DNA of 64,000 nucleotides. Source: Heterodera schachtii (taxonomy: Eukaryota > Nematoda > Chromadorea > Rhabditida > Heteroderidae). A program made the position numbers and the translations under genes. This document shows, in pieces, positions 21,501 through 34,000 of this stretch. The notes beneath the pieces were generated by a model. It did no database searches and was not told the DNA's origin. It was given only the letters and a program-made list of their open reading frames with translations. Each line of letters begins with the position of its first letter. Positions within the stretch are counted from its first letter, which is position 1. The DNA is taken from NCBI GenBank assembly GCA_023374025.1, contig SIJG01000001.1, positions 4,300,616 through 4,364,615 of the forward strand, in the 5' to 3' direction.

Positions 21501-24500
21501 CACAATTTTTCATACAAACCCTTAAAATTTGTTGATGAGAGTTGGTTGATCTGTGCTTTGTAAGTGCTGGAAAAATACGATGCCCATATGTACAGTATTT
21601 TTGTTGCTGTGTCGTTGTTTTGTTGTCGTTGCAATTGTTTCTACCGTATGCTTTCGATGATACTGTATGTTGTCTAATGCGCTAATCGTAATGATCAAAG
21701 CCACACCAATTAATTATTGAGTGTGATGTTGTGCCAGCAGGACGATGTGTAATCACAATTTTTTTTTTTTTGGCAAGATTGAGGCTACAACGCATCGCAT
21801 CAGTTTTCAGTGCTCGACCATCCTCATAATTCTGGCAAAAATTGATCTGTTCAAATATATCGATAGAATAGAAAGTTCTAAACTGAAACACGGTCAGTTG
21901 AGTACCGCACAATTGAGCGCCAAGCAATTTGGTTTAAAAATTAAGCCACCGTCTGATCACCATCGAACTGACTATTTTAGTTAATTCCACGATTTTGGAC
22001 TAATTAAATCCCCGGATCTGATTGGATGATTTAGATATGATCAGGGCACCACAACATGGCGTGTACTGACTTTGCCGTCACTCAGTCAGTCAGTGTCGGC
22101 GCTGAACGCGTCGGTGGTGTTCGACGGTACGCGAGGCACGGTAACTGCGCACTTCGCCGTCCGCCGGAGGCGGCTGCTCAGTGGTCCATCCGCGTGGCAT
22201 TGGCCGCACCGCGTGCATTGCGGAAGACGGCACGCGGTCGCCAATGGGTCGCACGGTACTGTAGACAGCATCGTGTACTGTAATTGGAAATTGTAAAATT
22301 TAATTTTTGATGGTTTTAATCTGATCATATGGCGTAAAAGTGATCAAAATTTTTGCACCTCTGCCCGAGGGCGGCGATTCCATTGCCCTGCTGCTGCTGA
22401 GCGCGTCGCGGCCACCGTCGCGGCCCGACGACTCGGCCCGCCGCAGGGCACGCGGCTGCGCATGGTTTTGTGTGGTAGAGCTGCGACGCCGGAATTGGTG
22501 CGGTGCCGCCAGCTTGGCAGCGAGCGGCTCACGGCTGTGCGCGTGCGCGGACGCCTCGCGCTGGACCGCGTCTGCCATGCGGCGGGCGTGCCGTCTGGGG
22601 ATGGCGGCGGCACCCTGCGATTCCATGCCGACGGCGGCACCATTCGCGGCGGATGTTGCGGACGACTTCAATTTACAAATAAATTTTTAAAAATTTGAAA
22701 TTAATGACCCGATTTTAATTAAATATTTGTCCATCAATTAGTAAATCGTAGAAGCAGCTACAATAATATAAGTTTGCTAATTGGGTCCACTACATGGCAC
22801 CTTTTTTTCATCATAAAATTTAAAAAAAAATCGCTACTAAATATTTTTTTTTCGGCAGGGGGATAATCTGCTCCCATACTAATTATGTAATTAATTAAGC
22901 CCACCGTGTGGCCTGGTGGCAACGCTGGCGGCACGTACTTGCGCGCGTGCTCATAACTCGCAGGTGTCGGGCTCGCTTGCGTCAACTGTCGCATGCGTTC
23001 CTGCGCACGGTGTGCGGCCGGCGACTGACTGCGATCGGCACGCTCACGCGCAATGGCACTGCGCGAACGCTCCTTTCGGTCACGGACTTAAATGAACGCA
23101 ATTCTTAATTGCCCTTAATTACCGTTTTTACCGAATGTTAATTTATCTAATTGTAATTGTCCGATACGTAATTAGGACTTAATTACCCTATTAATATGTT
23201 AATTTATCTGGTTGTAATTGTCCGATGCGATTTAATTAGAGCTTAATTACCCTATTAATGAACGCAATCTTAATAGCCATTAATTAGCCTTTTTATCCGA
23301 TTATCAATTTATCTAATTGTAATTATTCAATAAATTTTAATTAGAACTTAATTACCCTATTAATGAACACAATCTTAATTGTCCTTAATACCATTTTTAA
23401 CCGATTACAATTTATCTTAATTACTATTTTTTAAATAGAAATTTTCTTTTTTCGAAGAAAATTTGAAGGAAAATTTTTTTTAATTATAATTCGCAACACT
23501 TAAGCAGTTAACTCGCCTTCAATGGCACGAATCTTTCGCCGTACATCAGTGCGCGGCAGTGGGCCCAGCGTGACAATGGTGGACGTGTGCCGTGGCATAT
23601 CCGTGTCCGCATCATCCTCCGGATAAACGCCTTCGGTCATGGCACCGTCGCCATTCCGCAACGCCGGCTGATCAGCAGAACAGGCGGCGCGTGGCGCGTC
23701 GTCAATTGTCACAACGGTCGTTTGCCGTCGCGGAAGGCGTCGCGGCGTTTCCGGTGCCGCGTCCCAATCACCCGCCGGCGGATGTTGTTGTTGTTGTAGT
23801 CGTTGCTGGTGATCATGATCATAATCATCATCTTCCGAATGTACATCATGACGACGCTGCATTACGGCACCTCGCGCGGTGCTCGGCGCGGCAGAAGCGT
23901 GCCGCACGCGTGCGGAATCGGACGCGGCAACGTGTCGCCGCCGCCTTGGCGTGACCATGTCCGTTTCGTAATGGATCATTGGTGCCTCTTCCGCATGTGG
24001 CGCACGCGTTCGTGCGCGTCGTACAACATTGGGCGCGTGTGGGACAAAACCGCCCGCGGGCGGCCTCCGGGCGCCGTCAAATTCAGTACGTGGACGATGC
24101 GAGCCGTCAGGCGATGACATAATGACACCGGCAGTTTGTCGTCGCGCCACATCCTCCAGGGGGCCAGTGCCTGGAAAATGTCAAATCCCAGCCTTACAGT
24201 ATGACAGAGCCGAGAGTCCGGCAAATTACGGTACCGTGCCCCTTGATTTGCTGCTCGGGTTCGTCCGGCACAAAATCGCGCATTTCCGCCTTGTATGGCG
24301 GTTGCCGGACCATAGGCACCCAGTGATGTTCATCTGCGGCACCCCCATTTATTTGGACAGACAACGGACCGTAATGCTCCACCGATTCGGAAACTGTAGT
24401 TGGTGTTGGCCACCTGTGTGATTTTGTGTACTGTATATCAGACGTTAATACTGTAGTACAAAAATTGGTCTACGATCCCTTCCCACAGTTCCCTCTATGC

Positions 24501-27500
24501 ATACTGTACCAGTACGGGTGACTACAGTAGTACAAACTACTAGCTAGGTCTACTATCATTTCCATTAGTTCCCTATTTGTACTGTCCAGTACGGTTTTTC
24601 GGGCGACGGTATTAATATAGTAGTACAAACAAGTCGGTATCTACGATCATTTCCCACCGTTCCCTCTGTGCATACTGTACCGGTATGGTTTTTCAGGCGG
24701 CGGCTGCCAGCGTTTGCCGGTCCGTCGGATCTCCACCGGCTGTTCCGGCTTCTCAATGAACTGTTCACGGCGCCGCAACATGTCAATGTTGAAGCGGTCG
24801 CGCGCCAGTCGCTCGTCGCTGGTCAGGATTTCGTTGCGCTCGTCCACGCGCTCGCTGTCCACCACGTATGTGCGACGCCATGTGACGCTGCTGCAGCTGG
24901 TGCCAGCGAGCGGCGACTGTAAGCCGCCGCCGTTTTCGTAAGCGACTGTGCCAACGCAGCCACCACCGCCGCCGTTCACTGCGACAGCGGTCGCGTACCG
25001 CGGGTCATACGCCGTCGTCGTCGCCGCGCTCGCCCCGTCGGCGGCGGTCGCCGATGCGCTCATCGGTCGCGTCTCGAAAACGCGTACCGCTGCGACAGCG
25101 GGCGACAACAGTTGCGTCTGCGAGTGGGACGTGCTGGGCCGATGTGTGGACGACGCCCCAGTCGCATTCTCCGGCTCAGACGCGCCGATGCCCGTGTCGG
25201 CGGGCGATGATTGTTGATGATGATGATATTGTTGTGGTGTTGTAAGCCGTGAAAGTTGCTCTTGTTGCAGTTTGACGGCTTGAAGCTGCAAATTTTTAAT
25301 TAAAATCCCGAAATTATGTATTTTCATGAAATTTTTATTGTTTGAAATTATTAAGGCACTAATGAGTAGGGCCGCAACTTTTAGTGAAAAAACTTTTTTT
25401 TTGCTCAATTGATTTGAAGAAAGGAGCTCAAAAAACGCATTTCTGCATTAAAAATTTTCGATTCTGATGTCATTATCGGTCACTAGAAATCACTATTTTG
25501 GCGACTTCGTCACTAAAATAGTTAAAAATCACTATTTTGCAGTTTTGTCACTATTTTTTCACTATTTTGGCATTTTTTGGAAAATTTCTCTATAAAAATG
25601 CAATAAAAACGAAAAACACACCCCTAAGAATCGACCCAAAAAAATTTCAAAAAAATACACCCCTAAGAATCGAGCTAAAATTTTTCAAAATATACTCCTA
25701 TGAAATGAAAAAAATTTTTTTCAAAAATTTACTTTCTTGGCAAAATTTTTATTTTAAAAACTTTTTTTAGGTAACTATTTTGGGTTTTTTGCTCTTAAAA
25801 ATCCCAGTCCTACTCATTTGCAACTGCAAATAGTGAATAAAAAATATTTTTGCTCAATTTTTGGATGAAAATTATGTCACTAAAACGTCACTATTTCGGA
25901 CTTTTTTCACTATTTTGTCACTATTTTGGCATTTTTACTCACTATTTTAGTTAACTATTTCGAGATTTTTAGTCACTAAAAGTTGCGGCCCTACTAATGA
26001 GCAATTCAAGAGTATCTTCTAATAATTAATTCAAATTAATTTTTAATCGATTTTTTTCAATGTCTTTGATCAGTTTTTTTTTTAATTGGGATGTGCTTTG
26101 ATTCCAATTAAAACTGATCAGAATTATTGTGTGTTTTAAGTTTGGTCGGTTAAATTATTCTCTTATAAATTAAAAATAGGCATGCCCTGGTCGGATCAAA
26201 TTCCCAGTAAGACTGATCAAAATTAGTCTGCTTTGTATTTGACAGACAGGATAACTTTCGCTTTCTTCTAAATTGGGCGCTGATCAATCAGTTTATTAAT
26301 ACTTTCCCTGATCAGTCAGTCAATACATTTCTCCCAGCCAGCCAATGTGCCACCTGTTTTTCGCGCAGCCGCGCGTTGCGTTCCGCCCGTTGCCGTTCCG
26401 CTTCCGCTTGCATGCGTTCCTGGCGCGCGTACTCTTCCGGAAAGTCGCGCCGCACATTTTTCGGCGTCGGCGCCTCCGCCTTAGGCGGGCGATTTAGTTG
26501 TTGTTGCTGATCAGCAGCTTGATCAATGTCCTGCTGGTCGTCCTGATCATTTGCTGGAAATGGAGGCCACACAACAACGAGACCGCCCTCCTCGTCCCCC
26601 CTCTGCTGCTGGTGGTGTTGCTGGGCTTTGCCGTCATCGTCGGCATGCCGCTTAAATGGGGAGAAATTCACAAAAAATTTTCGAAAAGCATAGAATGATC
26701 AAAATTCGGAACAATTTGTTGCGGAGATGAAACGGATCAGATCATCATTCACATACAGATAGATATCATCAGTCAAGTTGACTATGATTTTAAATCGATA
26801 GAACTGACTTTTTAAACGATCCATTTTTTCGGTTTTATTCGATTGATCGAAGCTTACAGTTTCCAATCAAAATTCATTCAAATTTGAAAAAAGATCTTTG
26901 GGCGATAATTTTTTATTGGATATTTTTTAAAATTTTGTAAAAACCGTATTTCCTCTATTATAGTACCCCCCCCCCCTGCCATTAAAGCTCAATTAGAGGA
27001 AATACATTTTCTACAAATTTCCCAAGACTTAGAAACCGACAAATTTCCATTTTGAGTTAATGGAACTCTCGAGACTCTTGGGCATCACCACTAATGGGCA
27101 TTGTACTCTCTAATTGCAATTAATTACATGTTCTTGAAGATGACGCGGTGGCGCCCATCCGGCGGGCGGCGGAGGGGGCGCTGGAGGGGGAGCCGGTGCC
27201 ATTGCATTTGCATGGTTTCCGGTGCCGCCACCGGAAGTTCGGCCCGAAGCGGCTGCTCGACGAGGCGACATGGGTGGAAGCGTTTGATATTGGGGCGCGT
27301 ACGTTGGAGGATGACCGGCCGAAGTTTTATTGACCTGGTCAGTGATTTGGAATTTCGAAAGTGATCAGAATTTTCAATCAGAAAGGAGTTAGTCCATTGA
27401 TACAAAAATCCATTTTCTATTAGGACAGGTCAGCTTTAGCCAATGAATTGGTCGGAATTTGATAAGATCGAATTGCCTTAGACTGTCATAATTCCGTGAT

Positions 27501-29483
27501 CAATCATCAGTCTTTTTTTAGCTGATCAGGCCACTCAAAAAACTGATCAGATTAGTGATCAGATTTCTTTTAATTGATCAAACTGTGCTTATCAAGTGGG
27601 ATGCCTAATTAGTAATTAATTAAACCGCGGCATTTTTTGTTGTTTCTTAAACTGATCAATCAGGCGAAAATCAGATTTCATTTAACTGACCAAATTTATG
27701 GCTTATCACCTAATTAGGCAATTAATCAATTCCTAATCGATATTACAAATTGCACTTTGACCCTTTCCAATAAATGTGTCACATCGTTTACCGCGGCGCC
27801 AGCAGATGGGACTGCGTTGAGCGGACGTGTGGCGCGCCCGTCCGGGCTCACCTCGTGGAGGCGAAAGAATGGGCCGTTGAACGGCACCGATGGATATAAT
27901 TCAGGGTGGGGCGAGGGCTGACGATGAAGTGCCAAGTTGCGCTGCTAAATTTGCAGACAAAATGCCAAACAATTGAAATGTTTAGACAAATTTAAATTTT
28001 TTTTTTCGGGAATTTTTCGTGCCATTATACGATAACAGTGTGGCTTACATAATGCTACACAAACTCGAATGGTTTTTTGGGATTTTGTTTGCCAATATAC
28101 GGTAACAATATGACCTACAGTATTTTCTTACCATGGCCTCGTACAGTGCCCGCTGCTCTTCGGCATCGTCCTCATCGTCGACGGTTATGCCAATTTCGCC
28201 CCGGTCCTCCCAATAATGGCCCGACTCATTGCCATGCCGTTCAAACGTGTATTGGTGCTGGTGCTGCTGCTGCTGGTGGCGTTGTTGGGGCTGGCGCAGA
28301 ATGGATTTTGGCGGTGATGGCTAAACATTTCAAATTTGAATTTGGCGCCCAATTGGCGTAAATACACAAAAGCAAATTATTTAATATTTTGTCCAGTCAA
28401 CAAAAATTTGATTTGCGCACCAACGAAGTGCCGGACGACAACGTGCCGTCCGCAACCGCCGATGGTGCCAAATGCCGTCGTTGTTGCTGCTCCATTTGCG
28501 GTTGCGGCATTACAACTGTCGCGTCGTGGTCGCTGCGCGTTGATGACCACTCGTGCAAATCCGCGCCGTACTCGCGCGGCACCAACAAAAAGTCGCGGTG
28601 TCGCCCTAGCGGCGGTTGTTGTTGATGATACTGTGGTTGTTCTGCTTGTACAGCTTTGTCTTCAACTTGCTTTTGCAGGCGCTCTTTTGGCACGGGCTTC
28701 TTCAATACATAAAGAAAAAACAATTAATTTAAATTTTAATTTTAAATTATTCTTTAAATTAAGTTAAAATTTTAAAAATATTATAATTTTAAGGTTCAAA
28801 ATTAACAATGTTCTTTTTTGTTAAATAATTAATTATTATTTTATTAAACAATAAAAAAAGTACAAAATAAAAATTACTATTTCCTAGATAAATCAAATTA
28901 CAATTATTATTTCAATAAATTATAAATTTAATTAAATTTAAAAATAATGGCTAAATAATTCATTAAAATAATAATTTTAGCATTTAAAATATATTTTTTT
29001 TAAATATAAGAAAATTTTTTTTTAAAGATTCTCTCTCTCTCTCTCTCTCTCTCTCTAGCTCATTCTCGAGATTTGGCTAAGTTTTTAAAAATTCATTATT
29101 TTCAGTCCCCGCAATTTTCACTCTCTGAGCATCGCTAATTGATGAAAAGCAAATGCTACCGATTGTTGTTGTACTTGTTGCTGTTGATGGAGTGCTTTTG
29201 GTGGTTCAAAAGCCAAATAGCGAACACATTTTTCAGTCAAAATTTGCTCGCCGTCCGTTTGAGTCTCGGGCAAATTTTCGTAAACCGGAAAATCGCCCAG
29301 GGGCTCAAATGGCTCCACACTTTCGGCCACCGTTGTCCGATCATCATCAGGGAACAGTTCGGAACAGGTGGCCGACCCAATTTGGCCATTATCGTTGGGG
29401 GACAGACAAATTCGGGCAGTGTTCTCATTGGGATTTGATTGGACTGTTCGGATCACCAGCAGAGGGTGGTGGTGATGAGCCAT
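15578..29483 (-). CDS. Very long multi-exon gene, low-complexity scaffold-like protein, unknown
   Basis: Exons (high to low): 29483-29160, 28699-28421, 28320-28132, 27944-27792, 27334-27128, 26650-26354, 25285-24681, 24413-24235, 24170-23529, 23086-22905, 22665-22359, 22277-22108, 20445-20353, 19613-19341, 18431-18305, 17903-17757, 17688-17561, 17079-16957, 16552-16187, 15851-15578. Phases agree at nearly every junction; the donors of exons 15 and 17 are the least certain. The product has about 1,690 residues: Gln/His/Pro-rich N-terminal half, a KNVRRDFPEEYARQERMQAE coiled-coil segment, a distinctive RRTGKRWQPPPEKPYRWP block (about 670-687), Arg/Ser-rich parts, then Gly/Tyr-rich tails. The last exon has DDMARLESEFRDARLM, then a frame change to REIPGGYETYSRETKAH. 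No enzyme domain is seen. A cytoskeletal or junctional scaffold is a guess. An in-frame TAA at 23,500-23,502 offers an alternative shorter end. The ATG at 29,483 may instead be internal to a longer gene that includes 31,097-36,169. Confidence 0.75.
15896..16172. repeat. GA-rich purine tract in an intron
   Basis: Almost 280 bases are pure G/A on the plus strand (GAGAGA and GGGAGAAA words), between the last two exons of the long minus-strand gene, where the transcript would be a polypyrimidine tract. The long open frames here are an effect of composition. Confidence 0.9.
17965..18255. repeat. Imperfect tandem repeat, unit about 130 bp, in an intron
   Basis: Phrases CCGTACCCTATCCCA, GTCTAGGCAC/GTATAGGCACCGG, and CATCCCATGAGGGA/CATTATGAGGGATAAGG recur two to three times. 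The copies are diverged and non-coding. Confidence 0.65.
20155..20323. mobile_element. C-tract MITE with CCGTATTT termini, copy 1
   Basis: It begins CCGTATTTACTGAATTAG and ends with the inverted CTAATCCAGTAAATACGG, flanked on both sides by TA as in Tc1/mariner-type insertions. The interior has C16 and C14/G runs. It lies in an intron of the long minus-strand gene. Confidence 0.75.
23096..23430. repeat. Tandem repeat, unit about 110-125 bp, in an intron
   Basis: Three diverged units share ATGAACGCAATCTTAAT, TTAATTTATCTAATTGTAAT and ACTTAATTACCCTATTAAT. The array starts directly at the exon edge at 23,086. Confidence 0.8.
24428..24700. repeat. Tandem repeat, unit about 115-125 bp, covering an exon edge
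   Basis: Three diverged units share ACTGTAGTACAAA, TCTACGATC.TTTCC, GTTCCCTCT.TGCATACTGTACC. The right-most unit includes the last bases of the exon ending at 24,681 (the PEKPY codons and donor). The middle unit at about 24,590-24,610 carries a decayed version of the same exon end. Confidence 0.8.
25367..25993. mobile_element. hAT-type non-autonomous element, 8-bp TSD CTAATGAG
   Basis: Termini TAGGGCCGCAACTTTTAGTG and its inverted CACTAAAAGTTGCGGCCCTA (with one inserted T) are flanked by perfect CTAATGAG duplications at 25,359-25,366 and 25,994-26,001. There is no transposase ORF. Inside are repeated CACTATTTT words and two ACACCCCTAAGAATCGA motifs. It sits in an intron of the long minus-strand gene. 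Confidence 0.92.
26943..27005. mobile_element. C-tract MITE with CCGTATTT termini, copy 2 (short)
   Basis: CCGTATTTCCTCTATTATAG pairs with AATTAGAGGAAATAC at the other end, with a C13 run between. It is a shorter relative of the 20,155 and 59,186 elements, and its target duplication is not clear. Confidence 0.6.
29030..29056. repeat. (CT)n microsatellite
   Basis: Thirteen CT units in an intron of the long minus-strand gene. Confidence 0.95.
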
Positions 29484-31096
29484 GGAGATTTTTATATTTT
29501 TTACAAATTCTTTGAAATTTTTGAAATTTAAAAAAATGTAAAATAAAAAGTCCATTGGGGAAAAGTTGGAAATTTTAGGCCAGCCTAGCTCCATCATTAA
29601 TTGAAAAATTTAATTTGAAGGGCTAGGTCATTTAAAATATCAAATACCTTCTTGAATAGATGGCATGACAATTTTTTGGAAAATTTAAAAAAAAAAACTA
29701 CATTTTAAAGGCCTCAGAGGCAGAAAGCAAGCCAAGACTTAACAAAAAAAAAATTCAAAATTTTATAGTTGCTATATCCCAAGAAGCAACTTATCTATCA
29801 TTAATACAAAATTTGGTGAAGCAGGTAAAAAAATTTGTAAAATATTTAGCAAATTTAACTTAAAATTTCCTATATTTTTGAGGCACCTGAAAAAAATGCC
29901 CAATTTTTATACAGTTTTTTTGCAATTTTGTACATAAAATAATAATAATATTTGGACGGACCCTTTGGAATGGAGGAAAGAATAAATAAAATATGTGCAC
30001 ATTTTTGCCGTGTCTGAAGAAGAAAAAATGGAGCTGCAGGAAGTGCAATTTGGTGGTTTGTGTGTTGAGTTTGTACAGTTGGCCAAACAGAACCAAAAAG
30101 GCGAAGGCGCCCACATTTGGCCACAACAAATTTTATGGGAAATTTTTTTCTCATTTTTTCAAGGCTTTCCGAGGGAATTTATTTTCATACTAAGAAATTG
30201 GATAAGAAAACTTACAAATTTGAAACAAAATGGGTACACAATGTTGCTTTTGAAAAATTAAATGATTAAATTAATTACAAATATATTTTAAAAAATTTGA
30301 TTTTCTATTTTTCACAAAAAAAAACAAACAATTTTTTGCTAATTAATAATATTTTTTTGAAAAGGTAAATTAAATATTTTAATTTTAATTTAAAAAAAAA
30401 TGTCCAATTTATGCAGGTTTTGCTCATTTTGAGGGATTTATTACCCCATTAAAATTTTTAAATAATAAAAAATAAATAAAAAATGCATTTTATTTTTATT
30501 GATTCCAAATTGCATTTAATTTATGTTCATTTTGCTGGATAATAATTGTAATAATTTGAAGAGAAATGGGAACATTGAGCCCCCCCCCCCCCCGTCCCTC
30601 CCCGTTTTGTTTGATCAAAATATCAAAGAATTGAAGTGAAGTGATGGGGATTTGAGATGATATGCAACTGCTCTCTCTGGTGACGGGTGACCGACCACCC
30701 CGTCAATCAGCAAAAAAATGACACAAAAATTCAAATTTCAAATGAAAGACATTACGCCAAAATGCAGAACACAGAATAAAGCAATTAGTTAATTTTATTT
30801 TATTATGGTTAATGTATGTTCAATATGAATTGCGATGCTCATCAGAGACTGACAATTTCTGAACCCACTAATTTGTGAGCAAATTTGGGCACTTTTCAAT
30901 CATTATGCCAAAGACGACCATTTGGCATAATCGTTGGCATGACGCCAGAGGCAATTTAAATCATTTAAAATTAAAAACAAATATTATACTGTTTCTCAAA
31001 TGAATTCAAAAAATTCAACAATTAATTAATTTATTTAATCATTAATTAGCAACTCCCCCTCAACAAAACTCTGTTGAATAACCGTTAATTGCTTTG
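29484..31096. other. Non-coding stretch between two minus-strand units
   Basis: A/T-rich with a C14 run at 30,581. It is either an intergenic promoter region or one large intron, depending on whether 15,578-29,483 and 31,097-36,169 are one gene. A GC-richer patch at 29,990-30,130 is open on both strands, but I could not place it in either gene. Confidence 0.5.
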
Positions 31097-34000
31097 TTAA
31101 TTAGTTTGACAAATTACCGTCTCAGTGCCGTCGTTTAGGCGTGCAAATTGCTGCTGGCGATGTCGTCGGCACAATGGCGGCGGCACAACAACATCGACGT
31201 GTTCAGTTGGTTGTGAGGCAAAAAGTGTGCTTTGACGCTGAGGTGTTGCTTCTTCTTCTGATCGGGCACCACCACCAACACCACCAGAAGCTTGACGGAA
31301 AACGAAATCCGATCCGCCAAAATTGTGCTTAAAGGGACGGGGCGCTGGGATAAAGCCGCTTGAACGGAGCGGAAAGCCAACGGGGAGAGATAAAGCGGTG
31401 GAAAAGCAGCAGCTAATCCCCAGGGGGTGGGGAGCTTTGTGTACTCAACGCCCAGACACATCATTTCTCGAGAACAATGGTGGACAACAACGGTTGACGA
31501 AAAGCAGCACCGGCCGCGCGGGCGGTGGGGGCCCCGGAAGAGAAGGGTGCCCCGGGGGGAGGGGGGAAGGGGGCTTGTTTTTTACGTTAGCCACCCACCC
31601 CTCCGTCGCCCCCCTGATGACAAATGAGGGCCAGGACAGTGGGACGAAAAGTCTCGAAATTCTTCCCCGCCCCACCCCACCTCGAGAGTTGCGGAATATC
31701 ATGAGAGTACTAGGGAAAAAACGGTGGAAATCTGTCCCTTCCTTCCTGTGGGCATTTTCCTAGCGAATTGCGGGGGTGGGAGTGGACAAATGAGTCCCGG
31801 TCGATTAGCTTCCACGTGAAATGATTGGCACAATAATTGAGTCCCTCTGAGCCCCGGCCCGCACAAATGCCAATTAGGCAAGATAAACCATCACACAGAA
31901 TTGAATTTTGGATAATTATGTCATTTGTTGCGACAGAGTGCAGGGACAGTTGAGTGCCCGGCATTTTCTGATCAACTGCGGGTTGAGACAACTGAGTCCC
32001 AGAAGTTTTTCTCCTCTATTTTCCATCATAAATAATAGTCAAAAATTATATAGTAAAACCCTTTTACAGTAATAATCGAAAATTCAAATGCCACTTACAA
32101 ATTAGACACTGAACTGTCTGTCCACTCCACTAATTAGTTTTTGTTTCGAGACAAACCAAAAAGAAACGGTCGAGAATTGGCCAGAAAAAAAAGAGAAGAA
32201 GCCTCAAGAGAATAATGAACCACCAAAATTGTGTACCGGTTTAACCACATGATCAACATCCGCGTTACTTCACTTTTGAGTGTTGTTTTGTGTTTATGTT
32301 TGACTCTTCCGCGCGCTCATCGTTCTCTTTCCTTTGTGTGTGTCCCTTTTTGCCGCGCTTTTGCCCCCCCCCCCGCCCGCCCCCGCCGGAGGGACGCACG
32401 CGCACAAAAGCCGCCGCCCCCCGCCATTACACAAAGCATATTGCTGTCGCCGCCCCAGCGGGGAAGTTAAAATGCCGCGTGCGCGCGGTGCATATGACGC
32501 ACGCGTCAACGGATCACAAACAACACACACCCGCGTGTGGCGCGCATGGGCGGTAATTAGCGCGCGTGCGCCAATGTGCCAAAAAATTCTTACCGACACT
32601 GTCTGCCGCGCGTGTTGTTGATCATGATTTCGATCACCACCATCTCCATCATCATCATCATAATCGCTCTCCATGGATGTCCAACTCTCTTCATCCTCCG
32701 TCTCCATCTCTGTGCTCTCTGATGAGCACACACTCTCTTGCCACCCCCATTCTCCGCCCTCCGTCGTCACTGTGTGGCATCGGCGCCGCCGCCGGCCGCG
32801 CCGTTGCGTTGCGCTTCGAGAGCGCCGGCGATGGGCGGCGCGTGGAGTAGCGGCGGGTTTAGGCGGCTTTTGAGAGCACAAAATTGCAATTTTGAAAAAA
32901 ATATTGAATTAAATTTTCAAAAATTTCTTCCAATATTTTGTGCCTCAAAGTCAACGCTTTAAACTTTCGATAGCACAAAATTTTGGTTTAAAATAATTTA
33001 AAATGAAATTTTTCAAAAATTTGTTACTAATTTCAATTTAAAAATGTTTCTTTAATTTTAGTTTAAAATAATTTTAAATTATTTTTGAAAAATTGTCACT
33101 AATTTTGGTTTAAAATAATTGAAAATTAAGTTTTGAAAAAATTGCAATTCAATGCTTTCGATGGCACAGTAAAATTTCGGTTTAAAATTTTAAAATTATT
33201 TTAAATAAAAAAAATTCAAAAAAAAATTACCTCCAAAATTTTGTGCCTTGAGGGCAACAGTGGCGGTAATGTGAATTGTTCAGGTTTTGTTGCGGATGCT
33301 TTCACCGGGCGCAATTCGTTCAACGATTTGCTTCTGCGCATCGATGCCTGTGGAATTTTTGGCCCAAAAGGACACATTATGCCAAATTTGGAAATTTTAA
33401 ATTTTTAAGAGAATGTGCCGTCCAAAGTTAAATATTTTTGAAAAGCCCAAGCAAAAAAAAAATATATATAAGCAAAAGCGAAAAAGCGTAAAATGAAAGC
33501 AAAAGCAAAGCGATTGCTGACCTTCTGCAGCTGATCAATGTTCTGAAAGAGGGATTTTCTTTTAATTGTTAATTTATATTTTGCAGATTTTTTTAAATAA
33601 ATTTAAAATAAATAAAATAAAATTAATTGTATTTAATTTCATATCAGTTATGAGTAGGGTTCGAAGTTGTATGATTTTGCATATTTTTTCTGCGCATATG
33701 CTATGAAGAAAGTGGCTCAAAAATAGCATTTCTGCGTTAAAATTTTTGATTTGGTGATGTTTTTAGTGCATATAAATGCATATTTTGACATTTTTGGGCT
33801 TTTGGAGCATATTTTCGTCATTTTTTGGAAATTTTCACAAGAAAAATGCGAGAAAAGCGAAAAATACACCCCTAAGGATCGACTTTTTGGGAATTTTTTT
33901 AAAAATACACCCTTTCGAAAATTTTTTAACTTTTTGTAAGAAATTTTGGAAAAAAATTTATTTATATAAAAATGTAATTTTGTTTTAGCATATAATAAAA

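Noticed and set aside
29995..30261. Plus-strand open frame of 88 codons with KMELQEVQFGGLCVEFVQLA-like content
   Set aside because: No acceptor/donor context on the plus strand, and the minus strand is equally open. It might be an unplaced exon of the minus-strand unit but could not be joined in phase.
31323..31763. Plus-strand open frame of 146 codons
   Set aside because: It overlaps the antisense of a phased minus-strand exon edge and a G-rich non-coding block; no supporting splice sites.
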